NCBI RefSeq assembly: GCF_017303315.1
Contig: NZ_JAFKOI010000004.1
Span: 62,001-126,000 of the forward strand
Length of the DNA: 64,000 nt
Reading direction: 5' to 3'
Origin: Bacillus sp. NTK071
GTDB taxonomy: Bacteria; Bacillota; Bacilli; Bacillales; Guptibacillaceae
Shown here: positions 32,919 to 42,945 of the stretch, piece by piece
Position numbering within the stretch: the stretch's first letter is position 1
Layout of the letters: every line of letters begins with the position of its first letter
Translations under genes and position numbers: made by a program
The notes under the pieces: generated by a model
Databases searched by the model: none
Seen by the model: only the letters and a program-made list of their open reading frames with translations
Told to the model about the DNA's origin: nothing

Positions 32919-34376
32919 CTACCACCTAGCCGTCAACATCTTCCTTCTCGTATAGAATTCAACTCCATCCGATCCATTCGCATGTAAATCGCCATAGAAC
33001 GAATTCTTCCACCCTGAGAACGGGAAGAATGCCATTGGTGCTGGCACCCCAATATTCACGCCAAGCATGCCAACTTCAATGTTCTCTCTAAAGTAACGGA
33101 CGTTACTGCCACTTTGTGTAAACAGGCATGCGCCGTTTCCAAAGTCTGATTCATTTGTTAGCTCGATCGCTTCTTCTAGACTCTTCACTCGCACAATGGA
33201 TAGTACCGGAGCAAAGATCTCGTCTTTCCAGATTTGCATTGAGGAATTCACATGATCAAAAATCGTGGGTCCTATGAAATAGCCTTCGTCGTTGTAGGCT
33301 TCGTCATTACGTCCATCACGGACGAGCGTTGCGCCTTCTTCCTGTCCTTTACGAATATAGCTCTCCGTTCTTTCTTTGTGCTCTTTACGAATAACAGGTC
33401 CTAAGAACACATCTTCATCAAGACCATTTCCGATTTTGATTTCATCTGCTTTTTCGTTAAGCTTTTGAAGTAGTGGTTCAACGACATCGTCTACTGCTAC
33501 TACAACAGAACAAGCCATGCAACGTTCGCCTGCAGATCCGTAGGAAGCTGCGATGATTTCTTTAACAGCTGCGTCAAGATCAGCATCCGCCATTACGATC
33601 GAATGGTTTTTCGCTCCGGCTAGTGCCTGAACCCGTTTGCCATTTGCTGCGCCAGTTTTATAAACATATTCCGCTACTGGTTGTGAGCCGACAAACGAGA
33701 TTGCAGGAACGTCTTTATGTTCCAATAAACCGTTTACGACATCATGTGCACCGTGAACAATATTGAGTACGCCGTCCGGTAGTCCAGCTTCTTTAAATAG
33801 CTCTGCTAAGCGGTTTGCGAGTAAAGGCGTGCGCTCAGAAGGCTTAAGAACGAACGTGTTACCCATTGCAATCGCAAGTGGGAACATCCAACAAGGCACC
33901 ATCATTGGGAAGTTAAATGGCGTGATGCCACCGATAACGCCGACAGGATAGCGATACATGCCTGACTCTAGATTCGTTGCGATATCCGGAAGCTGTTTAC
34001 CCATCATTAACGAAGGTGCACCTGCTGCGAACTCAACGCATTCGATTCCGCGCTGCACTTCTCCCTGCGCTTCTTTAAAACTTTTACCGTTCTCCTGCGT
34101 TAGCAGTTTCGCAAGCTCATCCCAATTGTCGACGAGAAGCTGCTGGTATTTAAAAAGAATACGAGCGCGTTTTGGAACGGGTGTTTTACTCCATGTTTTG
34201 AAGGTAGACTTCGCTACTTTCACCGCTTCATCGAGATCTTCTCTCGTTGAAATAGGAACCTGTGCAAGCTCCTCCCCTGTTGCGGGGTTCGGTACAGATT
34301 GAAACTGATCCGTTTTGGCGTCTACCCATTTGCCATTAATGTAGTTTTGTAGAACGTTCGTTGCTGTGGTTGTCAT
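32919..34376 (-). CDS. mmsA: CoA-acylating methylmalonate-semialdehyde dehydrogenase
   Basis: This encodes a 485-residue aldehyde dehydrogenase of the MmsA/IolA type, which oxidises malonate or methylmalonate semialdehyde with CoA to acetyl- or propionyl-CoA. Seen are [20 protein letters not shown] (~150), the NAD-site region [12 protein letters not shown] (~230), and the catalytic Cys in [11 protein letters not shown] (~285). The C-terminal [20 protein letters not shown] is diagnostic of this subfamily. ATG 34376 lies one base after the stop of the upstream alcohol dehydrogenase, with GGAAGGGG inside that gene's end. The two are translationally coupled. Confidence 0.88.
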   Translation of the reverse strand: MTTTATNVLQNYINGKWVDAKTDQFQSVPNPATGEELAQVPISTREDLDEAVKVAKSTFKTWSKTPVPKRARILFKYQQLLVDNWDELAKLLTQENGKSFKEAQGEVQRGIECVEFAAGAPSLMMGKQLPDIATNLESGMYRYPVGVIGGITPFNFPMMVPCWMFPLAIAMGNTFVLKPSERTPLLANRLAELFKEAGLPDGVLNIVHGAHDVVNGLLEHKDVPAISFVGSQPVAEYVYKTGAANGKRVQALAGAKNHSIVMADADLDAAVKEIIAASYGSAGERCMACSVVVAVDDVVEPLLQKLNEKADEIKIGNGLDEDVFLGPVIRKEHKERTESYIRKGQEEGATLVRDGRNDEAYNDEGYFIGPTIFDHVNSSMQIWKDEIFAPVLSIVRVKSLEEAIELTNESDFGNGACLFTQSGSNVRYFRENIEVGMLGVNIGVPAPMAFFPFSGWKNSFYGDLHANGSDGVEFYTRRKMLTARW

Positions 34377-34377
34377 G

Positions 34378-35604
34378 TTAACATTCCCCTTCCTGTTGCG
34401 CATATGATCGAACTTTTTCTTCACTCGTAAACTTGTAGTCATAACAAATCTGATACAGTTCTTCTAATTCGGCTTGTGTTGGTAATCGCGGATTATGTGC
34501 TGGGCTCCCGCTGTCTAGTGCATCGGCTGCCATTTTACTAATGGCATTAATGTAAGCATTCTCATCAATACCCCAAGTTTTCAAGTTCGGAATCTCTAGT
34601 GAAGCGCAAAGATCCTTAACGGAAGCTACTGCCACATCTGCTGCTTCTTCATTTGATAGGGAAGCACCTTTTTCAGCCTGAAACAGTCGTCCTACATCAG
34701 CGAGGCGCTCCGTACAAGATTCCTTGCTGTATTCAAGAACAGCCGGAAGCAGCATTGCGTTTGAAAAACCATGGGGCACATGAAAGATCGCACCAATCGG
34801 ACGTGACATGCCGTGCACAAGACAAACGGAAGCATTTGTAAATGACATACCCGCCTGAAGCGCTCCCAAACTCATCGCTTCTCTTGCATCAAGATTCTCC
34901 CCATCCATGTAAACGCTCTTAATATTGTCGATAATAAGCTTCATGGCAGACATCGCCATTGTATCTGTCATTGGATGAGCCCGTTTTGACAGATACGCTT
35001 CAACCGCGTGACTGAGGGCATCAATTCCTGTTGCAGCGGTCACTTGCTTCGGAGATGAGATTGATAGTAACGGATCAACAATCGCAACAGCTGGCATGAA
35101 GGCAGGCTGCTTGATCATCATTTTCACATCAGTCGTTGTATTCGTTATGACCGTTACATCCGTTGCTTCTGATCCGGTTCCTGCTGTTGTTGGAACAGCG
35201 AGATGAGGAATTGGAGCCTTCTCAGCAATCGTTCTATTTGCCCGGTAGTCACCTATGTATCCTCCGTTCGTCGCAAGAATCGCTATGGCTTTCGCTGTAT
35301 CGATACAGCTGCCACCACCTAGTGAAATCACAATCTCACAATTCGTGTTTTGAAAAAGCACAAGCCCCTCGGACACATAATCATCTGTTGGCTCAGACTC
35401 AACACCGGTGTAAATCTCACTTTCGACACCCGCTTGCTCCAGATATTCCTGACACTCATTCACATAACCGAGACTCGTCATCACCTGATCACTAACAATA
35501 AGAGCTTTCTTACCGCGAAGAGCTGCTTCTTCCCCAATTTGTTTAAACGACTCTCTTCCATAAAGGATCGTTTGAGGGGTACAAAAAACCGCAAAATGGT
35601 CCAA
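34378..35604 (-). CDS. iron-containing alcohol dehydrogenase
   Basis: This encodes a 408-residue group III dehydrogenase. TTG 35604 is chosen because AAAGGAGTG lies seven bases upstream; an ATG at 35634 lacks a site. Seen are the cofactor segment [16 protein letters not shown] (~90-105) and metal ligands in [16 protein letters not shown] (~195-210), with further His residues in [16 protein letters not shown] (~260-275). It feeds the downstream MmsA-type enzyme. An alcohol such as 3-hydroxypropionate oxidised to the semialdehyde is a reasonable guess, not shown. Confidence 0.87.
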   Translation of the reverse strand: MDHFAVFCTPQTILYGRESFKQIGEEAALRGKKALIVSDQVMTSLGYVNECQEYLEQAGVESEIYTGVESEPTDDYVSEGLVLFQNTNCEIVISLGGGSCIDTAKAIAILATNGGYIGDYRANRTIAEKAPIPHLAVPTTAGTGSEATDVTVITNTTTDVKMMIKQPAFMPAVAIVDPLLSISSPKQVTAATGIDALSHAVEAYLSKRAHPMTDTMAMSAMKLIIDNIKSVYMDGENLDAREAMSLGALQAGMSFTNASVCLVHGMSRPIGAIFHVPHGFSNAMLLPAVLEYSKESCTERLADVGRLFQAEKGASLSNEEAADVAVASVKDLCASLEIPNLKTWGIDENAYINAISKMAADALDSGSPAHNPRLPTQAELEELYQICYDYKFTSEEKVRSYAQQEGEC

Positions 35605-35778
35605 TTGATCACTCCTTTTTTTAATGCCGTGCATGGGTAAGCAGTGTAAAAAGTAAGTGTGCGAGTCTTGGAGTCTATAAAATTGAAGGCAAAGCTACAC
35701 CATTATCTTCCTTCTTGATTAGGGTACCTCTTTCCTACCAGGATGGATGATATGTAGTAAAACTTTTCCCACATTCAT

Positions 35779-36021
35779 TCACTTGTCGTTAACCTTGTTA
35801 GCATCGAGGTGAAGGAGATAAAGGAAAATCCCTACAATGAAAAACAATACACTCAGTGTAATGAGTACGTATCCCCCACTCGTAAACAGTTCGTTAATGG
35901 CATTTGGTCCCCATCTATTACGTCCAATTCCAATAATGGCCGCTGTGATATATTGAGCAGATAGTAAGATTGAAGAGATAAGCAAGCTAACCGATCCTAT
36001 AATAACTTTCGAATAATCCAT
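35779..36021 (-). CDS. two-span membrane protein, unknown
   Basis: This encodes 80 residues with AGGAGG before the ATG: a helix at ~5-30, a polar loop (GRNRWGPNAINELFTSG), a second helix and a polar tail (HLDANKVNDK). No family is recognised. Confidence 0.6.
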   Translation of the reverse strand: MDYSKVIIGSVSLLISSILLSAQYITAAIIGIGRNRWGPNAINELFTSGGYVLITLSVLFFIVGIFLYLLHLDANKVNDK

Positions 36022-36260
36022 AGCTACCTCCTTTCTTCTTTCATCATAGCCTATTGTAGTTCATTTGGAAATTTATGTTAATAGGATGTGTGTGGCTGTT
36101 TGATTTTTTGCGAAATTGTTTTTGAACCTTTCTCTTCGCTTACCCTTTTCGATTCTATAAATTTTATCCCCCATAACACCTAGATTCTCTATTCGATTTT
36201 AGATAAACTCAAAACTGTGCGAACGCTTTACATAACTAGGAATTAGGAAAGGTTGGGTTT

Positions 36261-36992
36261 ATGAGAAAAAGATTAATCTTAGTTTGGTTTTGCTTCTTAT
36301 TGTGCTTAACCGCATTCGAACCTGCTCATGCCGTTCATGAGCATGAAATCTTCAATAGAGATTCGAAATCAATTAATAAAGACACCAATACAGCTCTTCC
36401 ATCAAAAGCAGAGTCTAATAGCATGCCTTGGAATTTAAGTGAAACCCCATCCAAATTTGTCTCCACACTCTTACACCCATTGGAAAATGGAAAGTATAGA
36501 GTAACTGTTACCAATGAATGGAAACGCATGCCGGAAGTGAGAGAGCAAGACCTACTCATGTTCTACATCCAGAGCACGGGCGACAATTATGAACTAGATC
36601 ATGAAACACTAGAAGGGCAGCAATACGTTCTCGTAGAGAACATAAATACCGGTGAAATGAAGACATTCGCATATGAGTATACAAATACACCTACTGCAGA
36701 TTCTGAACATTTTTCAGCTTCTACATTTGGAGTCGTCATGTACCAGAACCTGAAGAACGATTGGGGCGAGTATAAAGTTCGGAGTATTTTTCAACGTCTT
36801 AGCGGAATTATTGAAGAAAAGCCGAGTATAAACACAAACTCGTTAGAAGTGGTTGGTGGGTTTAACCATCAGATTTATGAGAAAGACTGGAATTTTCATA
36901 AAGCCATTGAAAATGCCTATGAGCCATCAGCAGAACATTCACAGCTATATGATGGTTTTCTTCGAACAGAAACACAGCTCATCATGCGTTAA
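36261..36992 (+). CDS. secreted protein of unknown function
   Basis: This encodes 243 residues with a Sec signal peptide (MRKRLILVWFCFLLCLTAFE, cleaved after AHA near residue 25). The mature part is soluble, acidic and without cysteine or recognisable catalytic motif. It contains LENGKYRVTVTNEWKRMPEV and repeated mixed-charge stretches. AGGAAAGG precedes the ATG. It is monocistronic with its own terminator. No family is recognised. Confidence 0.62.
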   Translation: MRKRLILVWFCFLLCLTAFEPAHAVHEHEIFNRDSKSINKDTNTALPSKAESNSMPWNLSETPSKFVSTLLHPLENGKYRVTVTNEWKRMPEVREQDLLMFYIQSTGDNYELDHETLEGQQYVLVENINTGEMKTFAYEYTNTPTADSEHFSASTFGVVMYQNLKNDWGEYKVRSIFQRLSGIIEEKPSINTNSLEVVGGFNHQIYEKDWNFHKAIENAYEPSAEHSQLYDGFLRTETQLIMR

Positions 36993-37029
36993 CATGTACA
37001 TATTGAATAGATGCAACTCTTATTAATAG

Positions 37030-37070
37030 AAAGCCACTTCTTAATCCTTCCCGGATCAAGAGGTGGCTTT
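37030..37070. terminator. bidirectional terminator
   Basis: AAAGCCACTTCTTAATCC pairs with GGATCAAGAGGTGGCTTT, allowing one G-T pair. It lies between convergent genes. Confidence 0.8.
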
Positions 37071-37081
37071 GCAAAATATCT

Positions 37082-37633
37082 CTAAGGATAAATAATAGTG
37101 TAAGTGTTTTTGACGACGCCACTAGAATACTGTTTCATATCCTCTAACTTCAATTTAAGAGAGGGATGTATGCTGCCGAATAAAGAAATTCCTTCACCAA
37201 CCATAATAGGATTAATCTTGAGTACTAATTGATCAATAAGTTGATGGTTAATCAATGACCCAGCCAATTCTCCGCCTCCACACAGCCAAATTTTAAGGTC
37301 ATCTTGCTTCTTGAGATCCTTAATAAACCCAATCGCATCATATTTAATCAATTCGACCTCGTCATTTGACTGAAACTCCATGGAACTTGAAAAGATATAA
37401 TGTTTTAAGCCTTTATAACCAGGTTCACCAGGTCGAGCACCGAATTGAAAGCCAAACTCATAGGTTTTTCCCCCCATCAACACTGCATCGTATTGCTGAA
37501 TATCAGATAAAAAGTCAGGAACATGATCCCCTTCAAATAGAAAGAGAGATTTATCAATTTCCCCATCGATCATACCTTGATCCGCAATAAAATGATCTAG
37601 TGAAACGGCAACATGGTACACTAATTCAGCCAT
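37082..37633 (-). CDS. dihydrofolate reductase-fold protein (RibD C-terminal/YyaP type)
   Basis: This encodes 183 residues from ATG 37633 with GGAGGG upstream. It has VYHVAVSLDHFIADQGMIDG at the start, LMGGKTYEFGF (~65-75) and an IWLCGGGELAGSLINH segment (~115-130). These fit the RibD_C family, a DHFR-like fold that binds NADPH. The reaction is unknown; many members are annotated only as DHFR-family reductases. Confidence 0.8.
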   Translation of the reverse strand: MAELVYHVAVSLDHFIADQGMIDGEIDKSLFLFEGDHVPDFLSDIQQYDAVLMGGKTYEFGFQFGARPGEPGYKGLKHYIFSSSMEFQSNDEVELIKYDAIGFIKDLKKQDDLKIWLCGGGELAGSLINHQLIDQLVLKINPIMVGEGISLFGSIHPSLKLKLEDMKQYSSGVVKNTYTIIYP

Positions 37634-37686
37634 TAACTCATCCCTCCAATGAATTATTGTTAACGCTACCAATTATAGGAATTCAT

Positions 37687-38550
37687 TTACTTTATCGTAC
37701 CGACTCCCAATGACTCCTCAACAAATTGAATTACTTGCTTATGAACACGTCCCCAATTAAAATCATCATTTCTAACAACTAATTTCGAAATCAGGAGTCG
37801 ATCTATGATGTTTAACTCTAGTTCAGTTCGAACTCTTAAAAACGCAACAAGGCCGTTAAACCCTGTCAACTCATGCCTCCGCCCATATCCCTGCTGAGTA
37901 AAATACTGAGTTACGCCCTCTCTCCACTCTGATGAGCGCTCATCGAATGCTCTCTCTAAAATAGAGCTAATATCACCAGGATGATAATAGAGAAGTGATG
38001 GATTCAATGGCTTAATAATTTGTCCCAACTTTAATACATAATCTGTGATTAAATCTTGCGAAGCATCATATCGCCCAAGCATAGCTGAAAGAGGGTTTTG
38101 CAGGAAACAGCATTCAAGAATTGTTACCGTCTCTTCTTGCTGTTGAGTCTCCACAAACTCACTCCACCTATTCAATTGGACTTCACAATGACGCTCTAAA
38201 GGTAGTATTCCATCATAAATATCGTACTGCATCACATCAGACAATAAAGCTTCTGGGAATTCCTTTACCTGAATACACTTTCCATATTCCATAAAATTGT
38301 AATTCCCTTTGCTTTGCGTCATTGACTGAATCAACCCGATCGAATCTGAATGGTTCTCAACTAACTCGTTATACTCATTATGACTAAAGCATGCTATTTT
38401 ATCGTAATCTGCCGGGTTGTCTAAATCTCCTTCAAGGAATAAGCGTGTGTCGATTCCCGCTTCTGTTAAATGGTCATAAATCAATTTAGCTGTAGTGCTC
38501 TTGCCAGAACCCCACATACCCTCAACAATGATCAACTTTGTTTTTGTCAT
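37687..38550 (-). CDS. P-loop kinase-like protein
   Basis: This encodes 287 residues. The Walker A motif GMWGSGKSTTAKLIY is near residues 11-25 and ECCFLQNP (~145) is a likely Walker B region. It resembles the nucleotide/antibiotic kinase branch of P-loop proteins, but no substrate can be read. ATG 38550 overlaps the stop of the upstream phosphotransferase gene (ATGA), so translation is coupled. Confidence 0.65.
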   Translation of the reverse strand: MTKTKLIIVEGMWGSGKSTTAKLIYDHLTEAGIDTRLFLEGDLDNPADYDKIACFSHNEYNELVENHSDSIGLIQSMTQSKGNYNFMEYGKCIQVKEFPEALLSDVMQYDIYDGILPLERHCEVQLNRWSEFVETQQQEETVTILECCFLQNPLSAMLGRYDASQDLITDYVLKLGQIIKPLNPSLLYYHPGDISSILERAFDERSSEWREGVTQYFTQQGYGRRHELTGFNGLVAFLRVRTELELNIIDRLLISKLVVRNDDFNWGRVHKQVIQFVEESLGVGTIK

Positions 38551-39341
38551 GCTAACCACTCTTCCCCATGTTCCCGAATAAACCTTATTTCCTTTCGATA
38601 ATGTTCATAATGCCCTTCGTCGATCATTTTCTGAAAAGCACGATCGCCTTCTTTTGCTTTTCTTCTCATGTATTTACATAACCCTTCTAATCGAAGCAAT
38701 ACCATCTCTAAATAATCTTCTTCCATTCCCTCAATATCGTACGATTCAAAGAACAAGTTCACTCTTTGTTTGATACGATGGGCATCACGTGATGAATCAT
38801 AATGAACTGCCTCACCAGTTTCAGTATGATAATGCCTACTTAGTGGCACACACGTGTAAAGCGTATATACGATGTCCCAAAGTCTCGGCCCAGGACCAGC
38901 AACATCAAAATCAATAATACCGACCGGTTTTTGATCATTAAAAATGATGTTGTATACCGCAAAATCATTATGGCACAGCACCTCATATGGTTTGGGGGTA
39001 TTATCCATTGGTTGAAAGTTTTCAATTGGAAAATCGCTCACGGAATCATGATAAAGACGCAGCATTTTCGCAATGTCTTTTAAGGCATCATTAGACCACA
39101 TGTATTCTTTTAAAGGATAATTGCCAGCTTCTCCTTCAATGTACGATAAGACCTCTCTACCTTTTTCATCTATACCTAAAAACTTAGGTGCATGATCGTA
39201 CCCTTTATACTCCAAATGCTTTAATAGCTTGTGGATTTCGGCACTCTCTGGCTTTCGTTCTCGCCGAACGGTATCTCCTGAACGACAGACATTTGAGACA
39301 TTCCCGCCCGTAAGCATTTCTTCGTTTTCGTAGTTTGACAT
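38547..39341 (-). CDS. aminoglycoside phosphotransferase-family kinase (APH)
   Basis: This encodes 264 residues with the catalytic loop CHNDFAVYNIIF (~140-152) and metal-binding IIDFDVAGPGPRLWD (~160-175), the HxDxxxxN and DxD pattern of the APH/choline kinase fold. The N-terminal nucleotide lobe is short (VCRSGDTVRRER). GGGGGC precedes the ATG. The family includes antibiotic and small-molecule kinases; resistance cannot be assumed. Confidence 0.78.
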   Translation of the reverse strand: MSNYENEEMLTGGNVSNVCRSGDTVRRERKPESAEIHKLLKHLEYKGYDHAPKFLGIDEKGREVLSYIEGEAGNYPLKEYMWSNDALKDIAKMLRLYHDSVSDFPIENFQPMDNTPKPYEVLCHNDFAVYNIIFNDQKPVGIIDFDVAGPGPRLWDIVYTLYTCVPLSRHYHTETGEAVHYDSSRDAHRIKQRVNLFFESYDIEGMEEDYLEMVLLRLEGLCKYMRRKAKEGDRAFQKMIDEGHYEHYRKEIRFIREHGEEWLA

Positions 39342-39788
39342 CTAAAAAGCCCCCTTCATTAGTCAAAAAGCAGTTTTGGGGATACTAAGATGTGTCTTTT
39401 AGAGATGTAATATTTCCTTAAAACACAAAAAAAGCAGATACAAAGGTATCCACTTGTGTTCTTAAGAATTAACACACCAAGCGCCCCTTGTTAATGATTG
39501 ATAAATAGATATACTTCACCCGTTATCAGTACAGGTTCGTATTCTATTTCTTTAGTTAATCATTACAAGGTAGTCCACATGTTGAGTTAAATTCTCCTTC
39601 CATTTACATCTCTACTAAAAAGTTTACAGTAAATTTTTTCAATAATCAATCAGAATAATTATAAAGGCCAGTTATTATTCGCTAAAGAAAGCTAATTAAA
39701 AGGAGAATTAATAGATCAATATTGAGTAAACTACTCATGTGGAATGGGTTTAAAACTTAACGACAAAGACTACTAGGAGAGTATACAT
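39342..39788. other. intergenic region between divergent genes, with one hairpin
   Basis: I see no gene. A hairpin at 39422-39463 (GTGGATAC / GTATCTGC on the minus strand, followed by seven T) looks like a terminator upstream of the APH gene. It could act as an attenuator if the promoter is further right. Confidence 0.45.
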
Positions 39789-40208
39789 ATGTTACCAGTA
39801 AAAGAATCGGATTTACATGCACTTAGCTTTGACAAGTCAGGGATGTTCAATGAGCTCAATGTTGAAATGGAGGTCTTATTCATTGATTTTGCGGTAGACG
39901 GCGAACTAACTTGTGAACAAAGAGATATTATAAGTAGCTTTTCATTTAATACGGTTGTTGGAAGCAAGGACTATTCTTCGTATATCAACAAAATGCATCT
40001 AGAGCTAAATCAATTAAATTCTGGTACGAAGATGGTTAACATTACGAATGAGGAAGAACTAGAAAAGGCATTAGTAAGTTGTGTTGAATTTAATCATATG
40101 AATAGTGATGAAAGAAGAGAAATGTTGGAGTTATTTATTAAAAGTGTAGATGTGTTTATAGAGGAACTGAAAGAACATGAACAAAAGTTAAAAGATAAAA
40201 GAAACTAA
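39789..40208 (+). CDS. hypothetical soluble protein
   Basis: This encodes 139 residues with TAGGAGAG before the ATG. The N-terminal half is mixed alpha/beta (MEVLFIDFAVDGELTCEQ). The C-terminal ~45 residues are a charged helix ending HEQKLKDKRN. It has no signal, membrane segment or recognised family. Confidence 0.55.
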   Translation: MLPVKESDLHALSFDKSGMFNELNVEMEVLFIDFAVDGELTCEQRDIISSFSFNTVVGSKDYSSYINKMHLELNQLNSGTKMVNITNEEELEKALVSCVEFNHMNSDERREMLELFIKSVDVFIEELKEHEQKLKDKRN

Positions 40209-40241
40209 AAAATGGTTCGGCTAACTCAATCTTTAATTTCC

Positions 40242-40281
40242 AAAAAAAGGAACAAATCTTTTTACAGATAAGTTCCCTTTT
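40242..40281. terminator. bidirectional terminator
   Basis: AAAAGGAACAAATCT pairs imperfectly with AGATAAGTTCCCTTTT between convergent genes. Confidence 0.75.
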
Positions 40282-40296
40282 CCTCCACAATGAGCG

Positions 40297-40680
40297 TTAT
40301 TCACTCTTCTCCATAACTGCAAAGTAGTTCTCTTCATTATCTGCAAAGTTAAAGACTCTACCGGAAGGCATATTTACAATTTCTCCGACTTTGATATTTT
40401 GATTTGATAGATGTTTATATAATTCATCGAGATCTTCTGTGAAAAACATTAAAGAAGGTGTACCAAGATTTAATCCAGGCGACATTTTTGCAACAACTTC
40501 CTTATTATGAATAATGATACTCGTTTCCGAATCCTTTGTTGGGGAGATCTCAATCCATTTCATACCTTGACCATTATTTTCTTCAGAAATTACACTAAAC
40601 CCTACATTTTTCGTCCAAAAATCTACTGCCTCATCTTGATTGTTTACATACAACATTATTTGACCGACTTTATTAATCAA
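40297..40680 (-). CDS. VOC (glyoxalase/bleomycin resistance)-family protein
   Basis: This encodes 127 residues from TTG 40680, six bases after AGGAGGG. It has the paired beta-alpha-beta VOC layout: VGQIMLYVNNQDEAVDFWTK at the N-terminus and LMFFTEDLDELYKHLSNQNI in the second half, ending FAVMEKSE. The family covers lyases, dioxygenases and binding proteins; this member cannot be placed further. Confidence 0.83.
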   Translation of the reverse strand: MINKVGQIMLYVNNQDEAVDFWTKNVGFSVISEENNGQGMKWIEISPTKDSETSIIIHNKEVVAKMSPGLNLGTPSLMFFTEDLDELYKHLSNQNIKVGEIVNMPSGRVFNFADNEENYFAVMEKSE

Positions 40681-40945
40681 TTATTTCCCTCCTACATGTT
40701 TTGATTTTCTTAATGTTACTTCTACAATTGCGATCAGTAATCCTTTTTAATCTAGTTAAACACCACTTCTCAATATGTCATTTAAGTTGCAAATCCTTTA
40801 CGTTTCATCAAAGCTCGCTTCACTTTACAGGTATAGGGGTATTCATTTTAATTAAGAATAGGATTCAGGGGGGGTAAACCACCTGAGATCAGTTAATAGA
40901 GACGAAGCGTTTATTTAGAAAAACAACATGAGAGGCGATAGAAGA

Positions 40946-42178
40946 ATGACACGTATACTAATGGGACTACTAGCGATCTTAATCATTAGTTTAATAAGTT
41001 TTGGCGGAGCTCATAAGTGGGCTTCATCTAATAAGGATAGTTCAAACATAAGTAAGTGGGTTGGTACATGGACGGCAAGCATGCAGGCGCCTGCTAAAGA
41101 GGGAAATTCTCACGAAGGATTTGAGGATCAAACCATTCGCTTAATTATCCGTCCACATATCGACGGGGATGAAATGCGCATTCGTTTATCAAATGAATTT
41201 GGCTCATTGCCATTATCGTTGAAAGAAGTACGAGTAGCTGTTTCAAAAGAAGATGCGAGCGTTGATGGTAAGACGGATCAGGTGATTACGTTCGATGGTA
41301 AGGAGTCAGTCACGATCCCTGCAGGAGAAAAACAGTATAGTGATTCCATTAAATTTACTGTGGATGCTGATCAAAACTTGACTGTTAGCTTATACGTTGA
41401 TAAAGAAACAGGTCCAACAACATGGCATCAGCGTTCAACACAAACGGTTTATATGTCCAAAAAAGGAAATCATGCAGCAGATGCTGAGGGTTCGTCATAC
41501 ACCTCAAAAGAGGAGGCGTGGTTCTGGCTCGACAGAATGGAGGTCGTTCCTGATGATTCCGTTGATGGAGCCGTTGTAGTGATAGGAAGTTCGATTGCGA
41601 ATGGGAATAATTCGACGATGAGTGCCAATCATCGATGGCCAGATTATCTTGCCAATCGCATGCATGAAAAGGATTCTAAAGTGAAACTGTCTGTTTTGAA
41701 TGCTGGTGTTTCTGCCAATCATTTAATCAATAGTGAAACAGGAAAAGGTGAGAATGCGCTCGCAAGATTGAAGCGCGATGCGTTAAGTCAGAAAGGTGTA
41801 AAAGCTGTCATCCTCCATGAAGGCATTAACGATATTAGGCACTATCCTGAATACGATTCAGAACAGATCATTGATCGAATGAAGCAAATTATTAAAGCAA
41901 CCCATAAAGAAGGCCTTACAATCTACGGAGGCACATTAACACCATTCAAGGAGTCAGGCATGTATACGGAAGAAGGCGAGAAAACACGTCAGGAAGTTAA
42001 TGAATGGATTAGAACGAGCGGAGCCTTCGATGCTGTTATCGATTTTGACAAAGCGCTTAGAGATCCAGATGACCCTGAGAAATTTCTTTCAAAATATGAT
42101 TCAGGTGACCACTTACATCCGAATGATGATGGGTACAAAAAGATGGCTGAGACGGTGGATTTATCTGTTTTTGAATAA
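40946..42178 (+). CDS. exported SGNH/GDSL-family hydrolase
   Basis: This encodes 410 residues with an N-terminal signal anchor (MTRILMGLLAILIISLISFG). A beta-rich domain begins at WVGTWTASMQAP (~35) and precedes the SGNH hydrolase domain. Block I is VVVIGSSIANG (~215), where the Ser is kept but GDS has become GSS. Block II is LNAGVSANHL, block III ILHEGINDI and block V DHLHPNDDGY with the catalytic Asp and His. Such proteins are extracellular carbohydrate or lipid esterases. ATG 40946 is preferred over 40928, which begins inside the GAGGCG site. Confidence 0.82.
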   Translation: MTRILMGLLAILIISLISFGGAHKWASSNKDSSNISKWVGTWTASMQAPAKEGNSHEGFEDQTIRLIIRPHIDGDEMRIRLSNEFGSLPLSLKEVRVAVSKEDASVDGKTDQVITFDGKESVTIPAGEKQYSDSIKFTVDADQNLTVSLYVDKETGPTTWHQRSTQTVYMSKKGNHAADAEGSSYTSKEEAWFWLDRMEVVPDDSVDGAVVVIGSSIANGNNSTMSANHRWPDYLANRMHEKDSKVKLSVLNAGVSANHLINSETGKGENALARLKRDALSQKGVKAVILHEGINDIRHYPEYDSEQIIDRMKQIIKATHKEGLTIYGGTLTPFKESGMYTEEGEKTRQEVNEWIRTSGAFDAVIDFDKALRDPDDPEKFLSKYDSGDHLHPNDDGYKKMAETVDLSVFE

Positions 42179-42187
42179 AATTCTAAT

Positions 42188-42230
42188 AAAATGCTGAAGA
42201 TTCTTACTGGATCGTCAGCATTTTATTATT
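42188..42230. terminator. terminator of the SGNH hydrolase gene
   Basis: AAAATGCTGA (42188-42197) pairs with TCAGCATTTT (42215-42224). Confidence 0.75.
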
Positions 42231-42254
42231 TATGTATTTAACATCGTGACTACG

Positions 42255-42326
42255 CTATATAAATAAATTGCTGACATAACACATTGCTAGAATCGTAACC
42301 ATCAAAAACGTAACTCTTACTTTCAT
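42255..42326 (-). CDS. 23-residue hydrophobic peptide
   Basis: ATG 42326 follows AGAGG and encodes MKVRVTFLMVTILAMCYVSN then LFI, a single membrane-spanning peptide. It is too short to assign and could be chance. Confidence 0.28.
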   Translation of the reverse strand: MKVRVTFLMVTILAMCYVSNLFI

Positions 42327-42392
42327 AAGAAACCTCTTTTTCAATTCAACCTACTTGAAGGATTCTACAATAGAACAGGAGAATCTACTAAC

Positions 42393-42644
42393 TTAGATGA
42401 AGTCATAGATAAAACCCAATGTGGTTAGTAGAAATACGACACTCAAACCAAACTTTATGTACCCACTATACTTTGGTTTGTCACTTTTCTTTTCCATAAA
42501 CTCTACATACGTTATGAGCAACATCAGTCCAACCCAGGTCAAGATGAATCCTGTCATATCGTTAGCCATTTGAAACCTTATTGATACTAATGCTAATAGA
42601 AAATAACCTAAATACCCACAAACATAATGGATGTAGTGCTTCAT
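42393..42644 (-). CDS. small membrane protein, unknown
   Basis: This encodes 83 residues starting MKHYIHYVCGYLGYFLLALV, with three hydrophobic segments and a charged loop (EFMEKKSDKPKYSG). AGGAGG lies 13 bases before this ATG. A TTG at 42656 is nearly on top of the site, so 42644 is preferred. Confidence 0.52.
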   Translation of the reverse strand: MKHYIHYVCGYLGYFLLALVSIRFQMANDMTGFILTWVGLMLLITYVEFMEKKSDKPKYSGYIKFGLSVVFLLTTLGFIYDFI

Positions 42645-42945
42645 ATGTTTTACCAATCCTCCTAGAACAAAAGCTTAAAGTCCATTAAACAACTTTAGTT
42701 AGATGACACCTCGGTTAACAACTACACTTCTAAACCTTACCATATTTTTACTAGTTATCCTGACGATAGTATTTAAAAATCCCCTCTATAACTTAACAAA
42801 CTCCTAAGAATACGTCGGTGTTTTCATTTTTTAATTAAGTAGTTCATCTCAATGTGAAATTATTCTGCAAGCAGTCTATCCAAAAAAAGAAGCAAATTCC
42901 ATGTTGGAAAATGCCCATTCTCTGATTTGCACATGAGTAATTGTG

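Noticed and set aside
37687-38550. Thymidylate or adenylylsulfate kinase for the P-loop protein
   Set aside because: Only the Walker A motif is convincing. The diagnostic residues of those families are not visible, so no specific activity is assigned.
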